Positions 5,593-5,849 of a stretch of 5,849 nt of DNA are shown here, piece by piece. The position numbers were made by a program, and so were the translations under genes. The number at the start of each line of letters is the position of its first letter. The first letter of the stretch is position 1. The DNA is from Planctomycetota bacterium (GTDB taxonomy: Bacteria > Planctomycetota > SZUA-567 > H5-PLA8), in contig JANXLS010000077.1 of NCBI GenBank assembly GCA_025355035.1, forward strand, positions 1 to 5,849, read 5' to 3'. The notes beneath the pieces are model-generated. The model saw only the letters and a list, made by a program, of their open reading frames with translations. It was not told the DNA's origin and made no database searches.

Positions 5593-5849
5593 CTACTTCA
5601 CGCGATTCCGGACAATTAGCACATTTTCATCCGCGTAGATAAAAGCGAGGTCGGGCGGAATCAAGCTCTTCACGATCTCGGTATCCACCGATTTGGAGCT
5701 CAGTTCGACACCCTTGCCCAACATGCGCGGCACGAATTTCTTCTCGATGATCATTGCCGCACCTTCGCCGTTTCCTATTAAATCATGCATCCGCTCGAGC
5801 CCTGACTTCCCGGCGGATAGCGGGACCCAATGCAGGGCCTGGACCGGTC
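5593..5849 (-). CDS. 3' end of an unidentified gene, cut by the right edge
   Basis: The minus-strand frame is open from the window edge to a TAG at 5595-5593, giving the last 84 residues of a protein whose start lies outside. The visible start is P-V-Q-A-L-H-W-V-P-L, continuing into LSAGKSGLERMHDLIGNGEG; the ATG at 5790 is internal to this open frame and should not be taken as the start. The end reads LIPPDLAFIYADENVLIVRNRVK, with the pattern of closing beta strands. There is no transmembrane segment and no motif I can name; the GKSG is not in a convincing P-loop context. It precedes the DUF1080 gene by 44 bases on the same strand, so the two may share a transcript. Confidence 0.65.
   Translation of the reverse strand, partial: PVQALHWVPLSAGKSGLERMHDLIGNGEGAAMIIEKKFVPRMLGKGVELSSKSVDTEIVKSLIPPDLAFIYADENVLIVRNRVK

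Overview
The window looks like a piece of a Gram-negative-type bacterial chromosome of moderate GC content, with short intergenic gaps, seven supported genes (one cut by the right edge) and a possible eighth cut by the left edge. The best taxonomic hint is the secreted 3-keto-disaccharide hydrolase-like (DUF1080) protein. Its variety, with a run of Gly-Trp-Gly residues and a 'DGSDFFCG' motif, is most familiar to me from Planctomycetes, Verrucomicrobia and nearby uncultured phyla. Two exported TPR proteins, one a lipoprotein, fit the same kind of organism. This placement is inference: there is no rRNA or other marker gene here.

Layout. Positions 46-1490 hold two genes on the minus strand, a GNAT acetyltransferase followed after 35 bases by a stand-alone homocysteine S-methyltransferase domain protein; a further minus-strand gene may begin at base 29 and leave the window. 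A 76-base divergent gap (1491-1566) separates them from a plus-strand run: a TPR lipoprotein (1567-2487), a 220-base gap containing a strongly palindromic element (about 2606-2679), a larger exported TPR/helical-repeat protein (2708-4219), an AT-rich 183-base gap with a perfect 7-bp inverted repeat, and a PqqD-like (RiPP recognition element fold) protein (4403-4813). Convergent to it on the minus strand lie the DUF1080 protein (4841-5548) and, 44 bases upstream of that, the 3' end of an unidentified gene (5593-5849).

How the genes may work together. The GNAT and methyltransferase genes are probably co-transcribed, but no shared pathway is evident. The two TPR proteins are probably both outside the cytoplasm and may belong to one envelope function, which the sequence does not reveal. 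The PqqD-like protein has no visible radical SAM partner or clear precursor peptide within the window, so a RiPP system can only be raised as a question for the flanking DNA. I see no RNA gene, CRISPR array, transposase or phage gene. I do not see a convincing new system; the points most worth a second look are the palindromic element at 2606-2679 and the isolated PqqD-like protein with its unusual tail.
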